Source of the DNA: UBA6770 sp965660875
GTDB taxonomy: Bacteria > Bacteroidota > Bacteroidia > Flavobacteriales_G > Salibacteraceae
Length of the DNA: 64,000 bases
Assembly: GCA_965660875.1 (NCBI GenBank)
Contig: CBFIBQ010000004.1
Span: 1 to 64,000, forward strand
Reading direction: 5' to 3'
Of this stretch, positions 53,632 to 62,695 are shown piece after piece. Made by a program: the position numbers and the translations under genes. Every line of letters starts with the position of its first letter. Within the stretch, counting starts at the first letter, position 1. Below the pieces are notes generated by a model. It searched no databases. It was not told where the DNA came from and was given only the letters and a program-made list of their open reading frames with translations.

Positions 53632-56598
53632 TTAATAATACTCCTTAATATATGCATAAGCTCTACTGAACAATACTTGATCTTTCAACTTGTACTTTGC
53701 CCATAGTATTTTTCTGAGTTCACTTTGAATTTGACGTTCTCCTTGGTTGCTCTGCTGCCAGCCAGGAAAGCTAACTATACGGACTATGGCGTCAATGTCA
53801 TTGACAATACGCTCAACAACTGCGGGCGTTTGATCGGTTTTTAGTTCATAAAACAATTCGGTTAATGCGGTTTGAGGTGACTTTTCTTGAATTTCTAATA
53901 CCAAGTCTTTTTCGGCTTGAACAGTTTCTTGTGCGATCTTACACAATTCCTTGACAAATTCAATGGAGGTAATTAACCCTTGCTCTGCTTTATTTCTCAA
54001 GTCTTCGAGGCGCTCACTGAGTTTCTTGAATTTTGGATTTCCCTCATGCTTTTTGAAGCGCTTTACAAGAGTCTTTTCCAGTTCTTTTGCCTTTTTCGGA
54101 TCTGGATTATTGAAGATGTCTTCAATAACATCAGCATCCAATACGAACTCTTGTAAATCATGAACCTCACCTACATGCGTGTTTTCATGCATTATTTTTA
54201 AGGTCATTGGGCCATGTGTATACCAGAGCAGTTTTCCAATGGTATCGGAAGCTGGCCTAACGGATTCAAAAACTTGTGAAAGCCATTTGTAATCCTGATT
54301 GTAAAGATCCAATGAATTGTCTGGAGATAAGGATTCCCACAAACGAGACAAGTATTTATAGTCCTTAGCGAAGGCATCTTTCTTTTCGTCGCTGTTAATG
54401 GCGTTTTGAGCTAGTTCTAAGCCCTCAAAACCTTCAACTGTTCTATCTATTTCTTTGAAATGGCTCAACGCTCCCGCAACGGCTTTTGGCAATTTATCTC
54501 TCAACTCTGAAAGATTGGAAATGACTTGTTTTACGCTTTCTTCATCGAATTGCAAAGCCTTCGCTGCGTCATCAAACACTCCGAAGTAATCTACAATCCT
54601 ACCATAGGATTTACCTGGATACAATCTATTGGTTCTGCAAATGGCTTGCAACAAAGTATGATCTTTTAACGACTTATCTAAGTACATAGTTTGAAGAACA
54701 GGTGCATCAAAACCCGTTAACAATTTGGCTGTGACGATAATAAACTTGAGGTTGGAATTAGCGTCACAAAATGATTCTACAATCTTTTCTTGCTGACTTT
54801 TGTCTATACCCCATTTCTGCTTGAACTCCAAGTCGTCGTTTGCCGATGTGGATATAACCACTGCACTTTCTTCCGTTGGAAAGTAATTATCTAACTCCTC
54901 CTTGTAAAGCACGCATGCAAGCCTGTCTGGAGTTACTATCATAGCTTTGAAACCGTGTGGTTGAACTTTTTCTTTAAAATGATCAGCGATGTCTTCCACA
55001 ATTTTTGAAACACGCTCTGGAGATTTTAGAAAAGCCGCCATTTTAGCGGATTTCTGATTGAGTGCATCGGCATCTTCATCAGACAAGGCAGCACTTTCCT
55101 TAAAATCGGCCATTGCCTTGTCTATCTTTTCTTTATCCAAATGAATATCGACCAACCTCGGCTCAAAGTGCAAAGGCAACGTTGCATCGTCTCGAATGGA
55201 ATCGTGAAAGGTATATCGAGATAGGTAGCCTCCTTCATCGTCTACTGAGCCAAATGCCCAAAAGGTATTCTTATCTGCTTTGTTTACTGGAGTTCCTGTA
55301 AGTCCAAATAAAAATGCATTGGGTAATGCCGCCCGCATTTGACGCCCCAAATCACCCTCTTGGGTTCTATGAGCTTCATCTACCAATACAATGATATTAT
55401 CCCGCGTATTCATATTAGGCTTAGCATCTCTAAACTTATGAATCATAGAAATGATAATCTTACGCGTATCACGCTGTAGCAAGGTTTGTAGCTCTTGAAT
55501 ACTATCCGTGCTTTCTACATTGGAAACATCCGCAGCATCAAAAATTCCACTGATTTGGGTATCTAAATCGGTTCGGTCCACCAACACAACTACTGTTGGA
55601 CTTTTTAAGGTTGCAGTGCGTCTCAATTTTTGAGCAGCAAACACCATTAAAAAGGATTTACCCGAACCCTGAAAGTGCCAAATCAATCCTTTTTTAACTT
55701 TACCTGCTATTACTCTTTCTACAATTTTATTGGCTCCTTCGTATTGCTGAAAACGAGGAATAATCTTGATTCTTCGTTTCTTTTTGTCGGTAGAAAACAA
55801 GGAAAAATTTAGCAGAATATCTAACAATCTTGCTGGGCTCAATAAATCGGACAGCTCTTTCCCGATTTCGGTTAATCCTAATTGTTTGGCAATTTTATCA
55901 TCGTCATTCTCCATTCTCCAAGGCGCCCAGTATTCCAACGGACTTCGAATTGAACCGTAATACAGCTCTTTGCCTTCAGTAGCGAAGGAAAGAATGTTGG
56001 GTACGAATAATTGAGGAACACTGTTTTCGTAAATATCGTGCACCTCGTGTGCTCCGTCTAACCAACTAACCGAAGGGCGTATGGGAGTTTTTGCTTCACC
56101 AATCACCACAGGAATGCCATTTATTAGCAAAACAACATCGGGAATTTTAGTTTCTCTGTGGTGAATTCGGTATTGATTGGTAACCACGTATGAATTGTTG
56201 GCTAGGTTATCAAAATCGATGAGCCGGACCGGAACATGACGGTTGTTTTCTCCAAAAGGCATGGTATGTTCACCTGTCATCCATTTAAAAAACTCTTCGT
56301 TGGCTTTTACCAACCCCACTTGGTTTACAGCTATTAAGATTGTCCGAAGCTTATAAATAACTTCATCGGCAAGATTATGATTCGCTTCAATTTCAGGATT
56401 TAAACGAATTAGAGCTTCCTTTAATTCTTGTTCTACAAGCACCTCATTAACACCTCGTTGGATTTCATTGGATGATTTATACACCCAGTCGATACCATAA
56501 GTGGGATTAGGCTCTTGAACTCGATTGTTATTTAAGTTGGAGCCACTAAGCTGATGAATAATAAAATGTTCTACGCTATTGAGTTCGTTAAATGTCAT
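53632..56598 (-). CDS. hsdR: type I restriction enzyme, R subunit
   Basis: The 988-residue subunit carries the nuclease and DNA-translocating motor of a type I system. The PD-(D/E)xK site is at Asp154 with Glu168-Lys170 (IPDVVLL, IGEAKTP). Walker A is QGSGKS (310-315) and the DEAH box is 407-410; the later SF2 motifs FGLTGTP and ICRTNRLYP are present, and the C-terminal helical part is complete. Its ATG overlaps the nucleotidyltransferase stop by 4 bp. It is the last gene of the island operon, far from hsdS and hsdM. Confidence 0.96.
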   Translation of the reverse strand: MTFNELNSVEHFIIHQLSGSNLNNNRVQEPNPTYGIDWVYKSSNEIQRGVNEVLVEQELKEALIRLNPEIEANHNLADEVIYKLRTILIAVNQVGLVKANEEFFKWMTGEHTMPFGENNRHVPVRLIDFDNLANNSYVVTNQYRIHHRETKIPDVVLLINGIPVVIGEAKTPIRPSVSWLDGAHEVHDIYENSVPQLFVPNILSFATEGKELYYGSIRSPLEYWAPWRMENDDDKIAKQLGLTEIGKELSDLLSPARLLDILLNFSLFSTDKKKRRIKIIPRFQQYEGANKIVERVIAGKVKKGLIWHFQGSGKSFLMVFAAQKLRRTATLKSPTVVVLVDRTDLDTQISGIFDAADVSNVESTDSIQELQTLLQRDTRKIIISMIHKFRDAKPNMNTRDNIIVLVDEAHRTQEGDLGRQMRAALPNAFLFGLTGTPVNKADKNTFWAFGSVDDEGGYLSRYTFHDSIRDDATLPLHFEPRLVDIHLDKEKIDKAMADFKESAALSDEDADALNQKSAKMAAFLKSPERVSKIVEDIADHFKEKVQPHGFKAMIVTPDRLACVLYKEELDNYFPTEESAVVISTSANDDLEFKQKWGIDKSQQEKIVESFCDANSNLKFIIVTAKLLTGFDAPVLQTMYLDKSLKDHTLLQAICRTNRLYPGKSYGRIVDYFGVFDDAAKALQFDEESVKQVISNLSELRDKLPKAVAGALSHFKEIDRTVEGFEGLELAQNAINSDEKKDAFAKDYKYLSRLWESLSPDNSLDLYNQDYKWLSQVFESVRPASDTIGKLLWYTHGPMTLKIMHENTHVGEVHDLQEFVLDADVIEDIFNNPDPKKAKELEKTLVKRFKKHEGNPKFKKLSERLEDLRNKAEQGLITSIEFVKELCKIAQETVQAEKDLVLEIQEKSPQTALTELFYELKTDQTPAVVERIVNDIDAIVRIVSFPGWQQSNQGERQIQSELRKILWAKYKLKDQVLFSRAYAYIKEYY

Positions 56599-57290
56599 TT
56601 CTTTTGGCTATTAATGATTCGATCAATTTTCTCTTGTACAATGGGCATTCGCTCATCTACCATCAATGGGTGAATGTGCGACAGCAGCACTTCGTCCATC
56701 ATTCCTTCATTTTTTACGTTGACTAACATTTCGATTAAAAAGGCTTTTATGGAATCTTCTGCATTAAGAATTTCGTCCACTATAGTTGTTCTGTTGTCGA
56801 GCACATAAATTACGTCTTCAATGTCGTGGCTTGTTCTCCAATCGTTTCCTCTGTCCTTAAATGCCTCTAGCTTGGTGGCTAAGTAACAAGGAGCGGAGAA
56901 TATTTGAATGTTTTGGCCTTCGACTTCAACATTGTGTATATCGTTGAACCCAATGGAATACCATTTATTCGCGGGACCCATTGGCCCATCCTGGGCGGAC
57001 ATAAAATCAACTGGAATGTCTTTGTATTTATAACTGCAAATGGAGTGTCCAAAAGGATCGGGATGAAATCCAAGCTCAGCAAGCTTTTTTTGGGTTTTGC
57101 TCCATTCCACTATTCCAACAGCATGAAAAGTAAGGTCAATATCGGCAGTTGGTCGAATTTCATCTGCTGCCGGATCATCGGTATATAAACTAACTACGGC
57201 ACCACCAACAAACACGACTTGATCGAGAATGTCGTGTAAAGCCGCTGCAACTTCTGCCACTACTGTTAGATTTATGATTTTATTTTCCAA
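56595..57290 (-). CDS. nucleotidyltransferase-fold protein (AbiEii/DUF6036-like)
   Basis: The 231-residue protein has the polymerase-beta nucleotidyltransferase signature: GG at 29-30, then Asp50 and Asp52 in TADIDLTF, and a third Asp95 in IPVDFMS, so the catalytic triad looks intact. Later helices include ATKLEAFKDRGNDWRTSHDIED, quoted in two parts, typical of AbiEii-like toxins. It overlaps the HTH gene by 11 bp. The pair resembles toxin/regulator units of the AbiE kind, but whether it is toxic is unknown. Confidence 0.78.
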   Translation of the reverse strand: MENKIINLTVVAEVAAALHDILDQVVFVGGAVVSLYTDDPAADEIRPTADIDLTFHAVGIVEWSKTQKKLAELGFHPDPFGHSICSYKYKDIPVDFMSAQDGPMGPANKWYSIGFNDIHNVEVEGQNIQIFSAPCYLATKLEAFKDRGNDWRTSHDIEDVIYVLDNRTTIVDEILNAEDSIKAFLIEMLVNVKNEGMMDEVLLSHIHPLMVDERMPIVQEKIDRIINSQKK

Positions 57291-57804
57291 AACCCAATCT
57301 GCTTTTTAATTCTTGAATAGCAATTTCTCGTTCTCTAGTTCTGCCCACCCGAAGCGCATCGGCCAAAGCAAGTAATTCATGGAACTGCTCATCTTTAAGT
57401 GCTGCTTCTGGCACGGAAGGATACAAAGGAACTATACTGTGCCCTCTAAGCTTTCCTTTGCCGTAGGGCCAAACATAATGTTCTGTACTTACAATTTGTT
57501 CCTTCAAAGGATGGGCAGAATGTGCAGTGGGGACACCACGTACAACAGCACCTGGCTTTTGAGGAAAAGCATAGCGCAATCCAAACTGAAGAAATTCCAA
57601 TAGGGCCATTTTCATTACTTTTTTGCCTGTAGGATCGAGTAATCCTGCATACTTGGACCGAGCTACGGACTCACTAACCTCTGATTGGCTCATACCCACC
57701 GCGTCTGCTAGGGGTTTTTGATTCCAAGCCGCGTTGTTCAGGCTTATTATTTTAAGCAACAGAACGACATCCTGTGGCTTCATTATGGGCTGCTGTAATT
57801 TCAT
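57280..57804 (-). CDS. winged-helix DNA-binding regulator paired with the nucleotidyltransferase
   Basis: The 174-residue protein has an N-terminal winged helix (about 8-60: MKPQDVVLLLKIISLNN, PLADAVGMSQSEVSESVARS) in which the recognition helix is clear. The C-terminal part is a compact region of no known family (HYVWPYGKGKLRGHSIVPLY). Upstream lie two copies of a palindromic operator around a promoter, so it very likely represses itself and the downstream nucleotidyltransferase. It may also act as an antitoxin. Confidence 0.75.
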   Translation of the reverse strand: MKLQQPIMKPQDVVLLLKIISLNNAAWNQKPLADAVGMSQSEVSESVARSKYAGLLDPTGKKVMKMALLEFLQFGLRYAFPQKPGAVVRGVPTAHSAHPLKEQIVSTEHYVWPYGKGKLRGHSIVPLYPSVPEAALKDEQFHELLALADALRVGRTREREIAIQELKSRLGFGK

Positions 57805-57816
57805 TGCTCTTTTTTA

Positions 57817-57840
57817 TATCGCGTATCGCGATATGCAATA
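57817..57840. promoter_or_regulatory. operator copy 1 upstream of the HTH gene
   Basis: A 24-bp near-palindrome with the core TATCGCGATA at 57824-57833. It matches copy 2 at 22 of 24 positions and covers the expected transcription start and part of the -7 box. Confidence 0.65.
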
Positions 57841-57867
57841 TTAGTCTATTTCATTCTAATAATCAAA
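57836..57867 (-). promoter_or_regulatory. promoter of the HTH/nucleotidyltransferase unit
   Basis: A -33 TTTG (57864-57867) and a -7 TAATATTG (57836-57843, one mismatch to TAnnTTTG) are 20 bp apart, the normal Bacteroidota spacing. The ATG at 57804 follows about 30 bp later. The two operator copies flank this promoter. Confidence 0.6.
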
Positions 57868-58392
57868 CTATTGCGCTACTGTATCGTGTATCGCGATATG
57901 CGATAATGTATATTCAAACATCTGCGCTGCTAAGGCCCTTGCTTTAGTAGGACTATCATTATTAAAATGAATCTCATTTTGACACGCTGGCCATTTATCC
58001 GTTTTGGTACGAACTAGAAACACCAATTCTGCTTCAATGGCTTCCGCAAAGTGCTTTGCTTTTTTATCTTGTTTCTCAATTCCCGAAAAGGGTTCTAAAA
58101 CAAAAACAAACAACTCTACATCATCGTGTTGTTTCCACCCATATCCATGGTAACCACGTTTGCCCTCTGATCTCAGACCGTGTGTAATTCTAGAGGTAAT
58201 GGATTGGCTGGAATACCCTACATAAAGGATCTCACTATTTTTGGTGATGACATAGATTTTAGGATGTTGTGTATTGGTAAGGGGTTTTCTGAAATTTACC
58301 ACTTTGCCATTTTTCTTCTTGTGCAAAAGGCGGCGTGTCTTTTCCGAACCTCTAATACTTAAAGAATAATGGTGTGGTTCCATGTCTTCCAC
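57868..58392 (-). CDS. GIY-YIG-like nuclease-fold protein
   Basis: The 174-residue protein has a GIY-YIG-like core: KIYVI (45-49) and YVGYS (57-61) replace the GIY and YIG strands, Arg68 sits in SRITHGL, and an acidic helix (AEAIEAELVFLV, Glu118-Glu122) supplies the metal Glu. GIY-YIG domains cut or nick DNA. The N-terminus is basic. It lies 18 bp after darG and reads through operator copy 2 at its very end. The role in the island is unknown. Confidence 0.68.
   Translation of the reverse strand: MEDMEPHHYSLSIRGSEKTRRLLHKKKNGKVVNFRKPLTNTQHPKIYVITKNSEILYVGYSSQSITSRITHGLRSEGKRGYHGYGWKQHDDVELFVFVLEPFSGIEKQDKKAKHFAEAIEAELVFLVRTKTDKWPACQNEIHFNNDSPTKARALAAQMFEYTLSHIAIHDTVAQ
57882..57905. promoter_or_regulatory. 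operator copy 2, inside the end of the GIY-YIG gene
   Basis: A 24-bp near-palindrome with core TATCGCGATA at 57889-57898, symmetric TATCG/CGATA ends, and start-to-start distance of 65 bp from copy 1. It lies 14 bp upstream of the -33 box and encodes the C-terminal LSHIAIHDT. Confidence 0.6.
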
Positions 58393-58410
58393 TTTTTGTT
58401 GGGTTTACAA

Positions 58411-59460
58411 TTATGCAAATCCAGATTCAGCATGACTGGTTAATCGTGATGAGGCCAATTGAATGTGCTTGTACTCAAATAAATCCTTCTTTCGCTCACT
58501 CCATTCACCAATGCTAGATTTAATTTCCTCTGGTGTTGGGTTTTGGTGTTTGTTAGAAACAAAATCAACCGTTGCAAGTAACTCCAAGGCAAATGAAGAT
58601 TCAAAGCCAGATACTAGCTTCAAAACACTTTGCAAACGGTCTTTCTGCTCATGAGAAAGCATTGTGTCTACATAGTTTTTTACTTCTTCAAACCGTTTAT
58701 AGTTTAATTCTAAAGGCTCAAATGGTTTTGCCTCATTTTGCTCCATTCCTTTAATGTATTTCCCATTCAAATAGAGTAAAACGTGATTGAGCTGAACAGC
58801 ATAAGGACCATAGTGATAGGGTTCAAAATTAAGCCTAAGTTTTTCTCCGCTGCGCTGAAGAAAATAGGCCAATTTGTTGGCCGCGAATAAACTGCTTTGT
58901 TCACCCAAGGATTCATAATGAAACATTAAATAAAGCAGCATAGCCCGAGCTGGAGTCAATTTCTTTTGTGAGGGTGATTCTTCTTTTTTTAAAATCTGCT
59001 TTATCAACGCATTCGGCTGAAAAATTTGAATCTCACAATTAAGATCCGAAAGCTCACTTTCCATCAAGGTTTTTACCCTTTCCCATTCTAAGCCTCCATT
59101 GCCGCATCCTAAAGGTGGAATTGCAATGCTTTTGATACCATTCGAAAGAATAGCTTCTTTGAGTGCAATTAAACCAGAGGAAATGTATTCGTATTTTGAA
59201 TCTCCTCTCCAGTGCTTTTTGGTTGGGAAATTGATAATGATTTTTGAGTTTAAGAGATCTCCTTCGCGAACAACCAATACCTCACCAACATCAAATGTTT
59301 TAGCCTTACAAGCTTTTTGATAAATCTTGGTATTATTTGGAAAACGATTCTTGAATTGAAGCGCAATTCCCTTACCCATAACACCAACGGTGTTTACGGT
59401 ATTGACAAGTGCTTCTACGTCAGCACTTAATAAATCACCTTTCTTAAAGCTAATCATCAT
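58411..59460 (-). CDS. darG: DarG-type macrodomain antitoxin
   Basis: The 349-residue protein has an N-terminal macrodomain (about 1-155: FKKGDLLSADVEALVNTVNT, GVMGKGIALQFK, PPLGCGNGGLEW) that removes ADP-ribose from thymidine on DNA. A C-terminal domain (about 165-349, with YHYGPYAVQLNHVLLYL) is the part that holds the toxin inactive in known DarG proteins. It begins directly after darT. Together they form a DarTG system, known to block phage growth. Confidence 0.93.
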   Translation of the reverse strand: MMISFKKGDLLSADVEALVNTVNTVGVMGKGIALQFKNRFPNNTKIYQKACKAKTFDVGEVLVVREGDLLNSKIIINFPTKKHWRGDSKYEYISSGLIALKEAILSNGIKSIAIPPLGCGNGGLEWERVKTLMESELSDLNCEIQIFQPNALIKQILKKEESPSQKKLTPARAMLLYLMFHYESLGEQSSLFAANKLAYFLQRSGEKLRLNFEPYHYGPYAVQLNHVLLYLNGKYIKGMEQNEAKPFEPLELNYKRFEEVKNYVDTMLSHEQKDRLQSVLKLVSGFESSFALELLATVDFVSNKHQNPTPEEIKSSIGEWSERKKDLFEYKHIQLASSRLTSHAESGFA

Positions 59461-60099
59461 TCAATAGTACAAATTACGCTTAGTATCTGCAATAACTTTA
59501 ATGGGCAACTCTAAATTATCAACCAGCGATTGAAAATAAGTTCTGCGTTCTTTCGAAAAAACAGCTATTCCATGAATGCAATTGACTGGTACATGATTCC
59601 GAATTAAAAACTCTGCTTGTTTGTAATCCTTGCGGTGCAGATGTTCCGTCGTCGTATTCCACCTTTTACTTTTAATGTAGTTCCACTTGAGTTTATCAAA
59701 ATCTGACTTTAAGTTAAAAAAGTCTGCAATAGTCAGTTTGGCATTCATATCGGTAAAACAATATTCTAACCCTTCTTGTTCAATAATTTCGAATTTGGAG
59801 GCAATGAAAACAATATCGTTTTGAGGCGTTTTTTCCACTCCTCCAAGACCATCTTTAATTAGAAAAAGCATAGGAGAATGACCAGCAAAATAAAAAGGAA
59901 CATACTCTCCCAAATTACCAGCTCCTCGTAACGGTATAGGATGTTCATGTCTATCTGAAATTAATTGCTTGTGCCCAATATTTACATAATTTGGATCCGC
60001 ATTTTCGTGTTCGCGACAACACATACCATGATTGAGAATATGCTCTACATTTTCCCAATGTACCATGCGATACAACCATATGTTATCTGGTACTGCCAT
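59461..60099 (-). CDS. darT: DarT-type DNA ADP-ribosyltransferase toxin
   Basis: This 212-residue DUF4433 enzyme attaches ADP-ribose to thymidine in single-stranded DNA, using NAD. Family motifs are the start LYRMVHWENVEHILNHGM, the NAD-binding Arg50 (ISDRHEHPIPLRG), YVPFYFAGHSPML, and the catalytic Glu163 in QAEFLI. All key residues look intact. It lies 2 bp after hsdS and directly before darG, so toxin and antitoxin are made from the island operon. Confidence 0.93.
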   Translation of the reverse strand: MAVPDNIWLYRMVHWENVEHILNHGMCCREHENADPNYVNIGHKQLISDRHEHPIPLRGAGNLGEYVPFYFAGHSPMLFLIKDGLGGVEKTPQNDIVFIASKFEIIEQEGLEYCFTDMNAKLTIADFFNLKSDFDKLKWNYIKSKRWNTTTEHLHRKDYKQAEFLIRNHVPVNCIHGIAVFSKERRTYFQSLVDNLELPIKVIADTKRNLYY

Positions 60100-60101
60100 A
60101 C

Positions 60102-61232
60102 CTAAAACACCTTATTAATTAAACCCTTTTGAAGGGATTTAGAACTTATGATTTTAGATTTAACCAGCTCAATATTTACTTTTAATGAATTAAATAAATC
60201 AATAATTGAAGATTGTCTTTCTTTCCCCAATTTAGGAATTTGAATATTCTCAATTATACCAGGATCGACGTGTGGAATAGCTGACCCAACAGTTGCTCTT
60301 TTTATGTCATTTGTTTTAAATCTTAAAAATTGGAATACAAATTCTTTTAAAAATTCATTATTAGTCATTTCAAGTTTACACATAGTACTTGCCAGAAAAC
60401 CTTTTTTTCCAAAAAGCATCTCTCCAGCATTAGAACCATCCCATAAAACTAAAATATCCGTTTCATCAATTTTTACGGCTTTTTTTCCAGCTTCTTCTGG
60501 TACTATAGATTCAATTTCCCCAGTACGTAAATACTTGGCGGTACAATATGGAAGGCCTTCACCCTCCTCTAATAATACTGAAGGTTTCTTCCCTTTCTTT
60601 ATTGAAATTATTTCTTTTAATCTCACCCTTTCCGAGACTTTATCGTCATAAAAAAAGTGCTTCAGATAGGACAAGTCGTCTTTTCCTAATTTCTCTAAAA
60701 CTTCCTTCTCCATCTCAATCACCTCATCCATAGCCCAAAGCAACTCGGCCAGTTGGGCTTGTTGGTCTTTGGGTGGGAGGAGGAATTCGTAGTTGGCAAC
60801 ATCTCTCCATCTACAATGAGGGTTTGTGGAGCCAATTATAGCTCCTGTCGTATGAGCATAGAAGGATTCACTGTGAAAAAGAAATGGTATGAATTCAGGG
60901 AGTACAAAATCTACATTTGGCTCAAGTGTCAAAGTTTTTTCTCCTGTAATTCCATCAAATGATGCTAAGGCCGTTCTTTTCAAATGTGGATTTCTGGTTG
61001 GAAACAAAATTTGACCTTTTCTGAAAATCTTATAGAAATAGGGATTCAATTCATCACCATTTTCTTGACTCGACCATCTTTTGATGTGCAAGCACTCGGC
61101 ATCCATGTGGTTTACCTTTAAAAATAGATCGAACCTATTTTTCGCGTTCTCCTTGTCGTTTTCTTCTCGTTTAGTGAATACATCATTTATTTTAACCTTT
61201 GCCCAGTTACTCTTATCAATTTTCAACTTCAT
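60102..61232 (-). CDS. hsdS: type I restriction enzyme, specificity (S) subunit
   Basis: HsdS sets the DNA sequence recognised by the methylase and nuclease. The 376-residue protein has two target-recognition domains (about 10-155 and 200-325), each followed by a conserved helix region (LLPPKDQQAQLAELLWAMDE near 155, and KLGKERQSSIIDLFNSLKV near 335). It starts inside the hsdM stop (TAATG). The second recognition domain appears more AT-rich than the first, which would fit domain exchange. Confidence 0.92.
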   Translation of the reverse strand: MKLKIDKSNWAKVKINDVFTKREENDKENAKNRFDLFLKVNHMDAECLHIKRWSSQENGDELNPYFYKIFRKGQILFPTRNPHLKRTALASFDGITGEKTLTLEPNVDFVLPEFIPFLFHSESFYAHTTGAIIGSTNPHCRWRDVANYEFLLPPKDQQAQLAELLWAMDEVIEMEKEVLEKLGKDDLSYLKHFFYDDKVSERVRLKEIISIKKGKKPSVLLEEGEGLPYCTAKYLRTGEIESIVPEEAGKKAVKIDETDILVLWDGSNAGEMLFGKKGFLASTMCKLEMTNNEFLKEFVFQFLRFKTNDIKRATVGSAIPHVDPGIIENIQIPKLGKERQSSIIDLFNSLKVNIELVKSKIISSKSLQKGLINKVF

Positions 61233-62695
61233 TAGCCCAAGGTTTTAAATAACTGATTCATGCTTGATTTTAAGTCACTTGAAGACTCTTCCCAATTGTT
61301 GAACACCTCCCCAAAAGGAACCTTATTCTTATCTTTTATCCTTGAAGACTTCACATAGTTAGTAACCAATAATGAGGCGTTATTTTTAATAACGTCATCT
61401 ATATCAACAAGCTTGGCGAAATCCTTAATGTCCTTATAATCTTCGTAGGCTTTGAATATCTTATCAATGTGATGGTCTAGCAAATACGAAATAGTTTTCT
61501 CATCCTTTACTTCCTCATATGCATTAATAAAAAGAATTTTCCCTTTCTTTTTTTGCTCCTTATTGGTTCTTCTAATAAGCAAGGCTGACTCCATCGAAGA
61601 ATTGTAGAACAGGTTTTTACCCAAAGCAATTACACAATCTACAGTATCAGTTTCAACCATTTTCTTGCGCATTTTCTTTTCATTGTCTCTGAAAAGAATA
61701 CCATGAGGCCAAAGCTGTACACATCGGCCATTGTTACGATCCATACTTTTATCAATATGCTGTTCAAAAGCATAATCTGCACATCCTTGTGGAGGTACAC
61801 CCCAAAGGTTTCGTCCATATGGGTCGTTGGTAAATCCTTTTTGGTCCCACGCTTTTATGGAGTAAGGAGGGTTGGCCAAAATCACGTTAAACTTTTTGAG
61901 TTCGTCGTTTTCCAAAAATGCAGGATTTGCAAGCGTATCGCCTCTTACAATGCTAAACTCCTCTATTCCGTGCATAAACATGTTCATGCGGGCAATGGCA
62001 GAAGTAATCAGGTTAATTTCTTGTCCGTACAACTTAAGTGTTCGATATTCCTTGCCTTCTTCTTTGAGGTGCAAGGCGCAATTGAGCAACAAGCCACCGG
62101 AACCACAAGTAGGATCGTAAACCGATTCACCCGGCTGTGGGTCCATAATCATGGTCATGAGTTTAACCACCGTTCGGTTGGTATAAAACTCCGCAGCGGT
62201 ATGGCCGCTGTCGTCGGCAAATTCTTTTATGAGGTACTCGTAAGCATTTCCCAGTTTGTCATCAGGAATGTTGCTTAAACTGAGTTTGTGCTGCGAGTAA
62301 TGCTCTATGAGGTTGGTTAAGGTTTCGTCGCTCAATCGGTTTTTGTTGGTCCAAGAAGAATCACCAAAGATGCCGTATAAGGTGTCGGGATTAGCCTTTT
62401 CAATTTCGCGCATGGCATCTTGCAAGGCAATACCAACATTAACAGTGGTTTCTCTTACATCATTCCAATGAGCTCCTTTGGGCACCAAAAAATGGTGATG
62501 TTCCGCAAAGGCGGCGTATTCCATATCGCCATCACTCTCTTCCAACGCTTTTTCAAATTCTTCATCATACACATCACAAATGCGTTTGAAGAACATCAAT
62601 GGAAAGATGTACTGTTTGTAATCTCCTGCATCTATGGTTCCACGCAATTGGGTAGCAGCACCCCAGAGGTATTTTTCGAGTTGTTGTTGGGTCAT
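61232..62695 (-). CDS. hsdM: type I restriction enzyme, methyltransferase (M) subunit
   Basis: The 487-residue N6-adenine methyltransferase has the S-adenosylmethionine motif DPTCGSG (194-200) and the catalytic NPPY (275-278). The N-terminal helical domain (MTQQQLEKYLWGAATQLRG) and the C-terminal part are complete. Its ATG overlaps the stop of the 135-residue gene by 4 bp. Its first ten codons are repeated in altered form 453 bp upstream. Confidence 0.96.
   Translation of the reverse strand: MTQQQLEKYLWGAATQLRGTIDAGDYKQYIFPLMFFKRICDVYDEEFEKALEESDGDMEYAAFAEHHHFLVPKGAHWNDVRETTVNVGIALQDAMREIEKANPDTLYGIFGDSSWTNKNRLSDETLTNLIEHYSQHKLSLSNIPDDKLGNAYEYLIKEFADDSGHTAAEFYTNRTVVKLMTMIMDPQPGESVYDPTCGSGGLLLNCALHLKEEGKEYRTLKLYGQEINLITSAIARMNMFMHGIEEFSIVRGDTLANPAFLENDELKKFNVILANPPYSIKAWDQKGFTNDPYGRNLWGVPPQGCADYAFEQHIDKSMDRNNGRCVQLWPHGILFRDNEKKMRKKMVETDTVDCVIALGKNLFYNSSMESALLIRRTNKEQKKKGKILFINAYEEVKDEKTISYLLDHHIDKIFKAYEDYKDIKDFAKLVDIDDVIKNNASLLVTNYVKSSRIKDKNKVPFGEVFNNWEESSSDLKSSMNQLFKTLG
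62665..62695 (-). repeat. direct repeat copy A: 5' end of hsdM
   Basis: The first 31 bases of hsdM. They match copy B at 63118-63148 at 27 of 31 positions, with the first 17 identical. Confidence 0.75.

Noticed and set aside
57817..57905. Two 24-bp repeats considered as a CRISPR fragment
   Set aside because: Only two copies, palindromic core, one inside a coding end, and a promoter between them; an operator pair fits far better. No cas gene is present.
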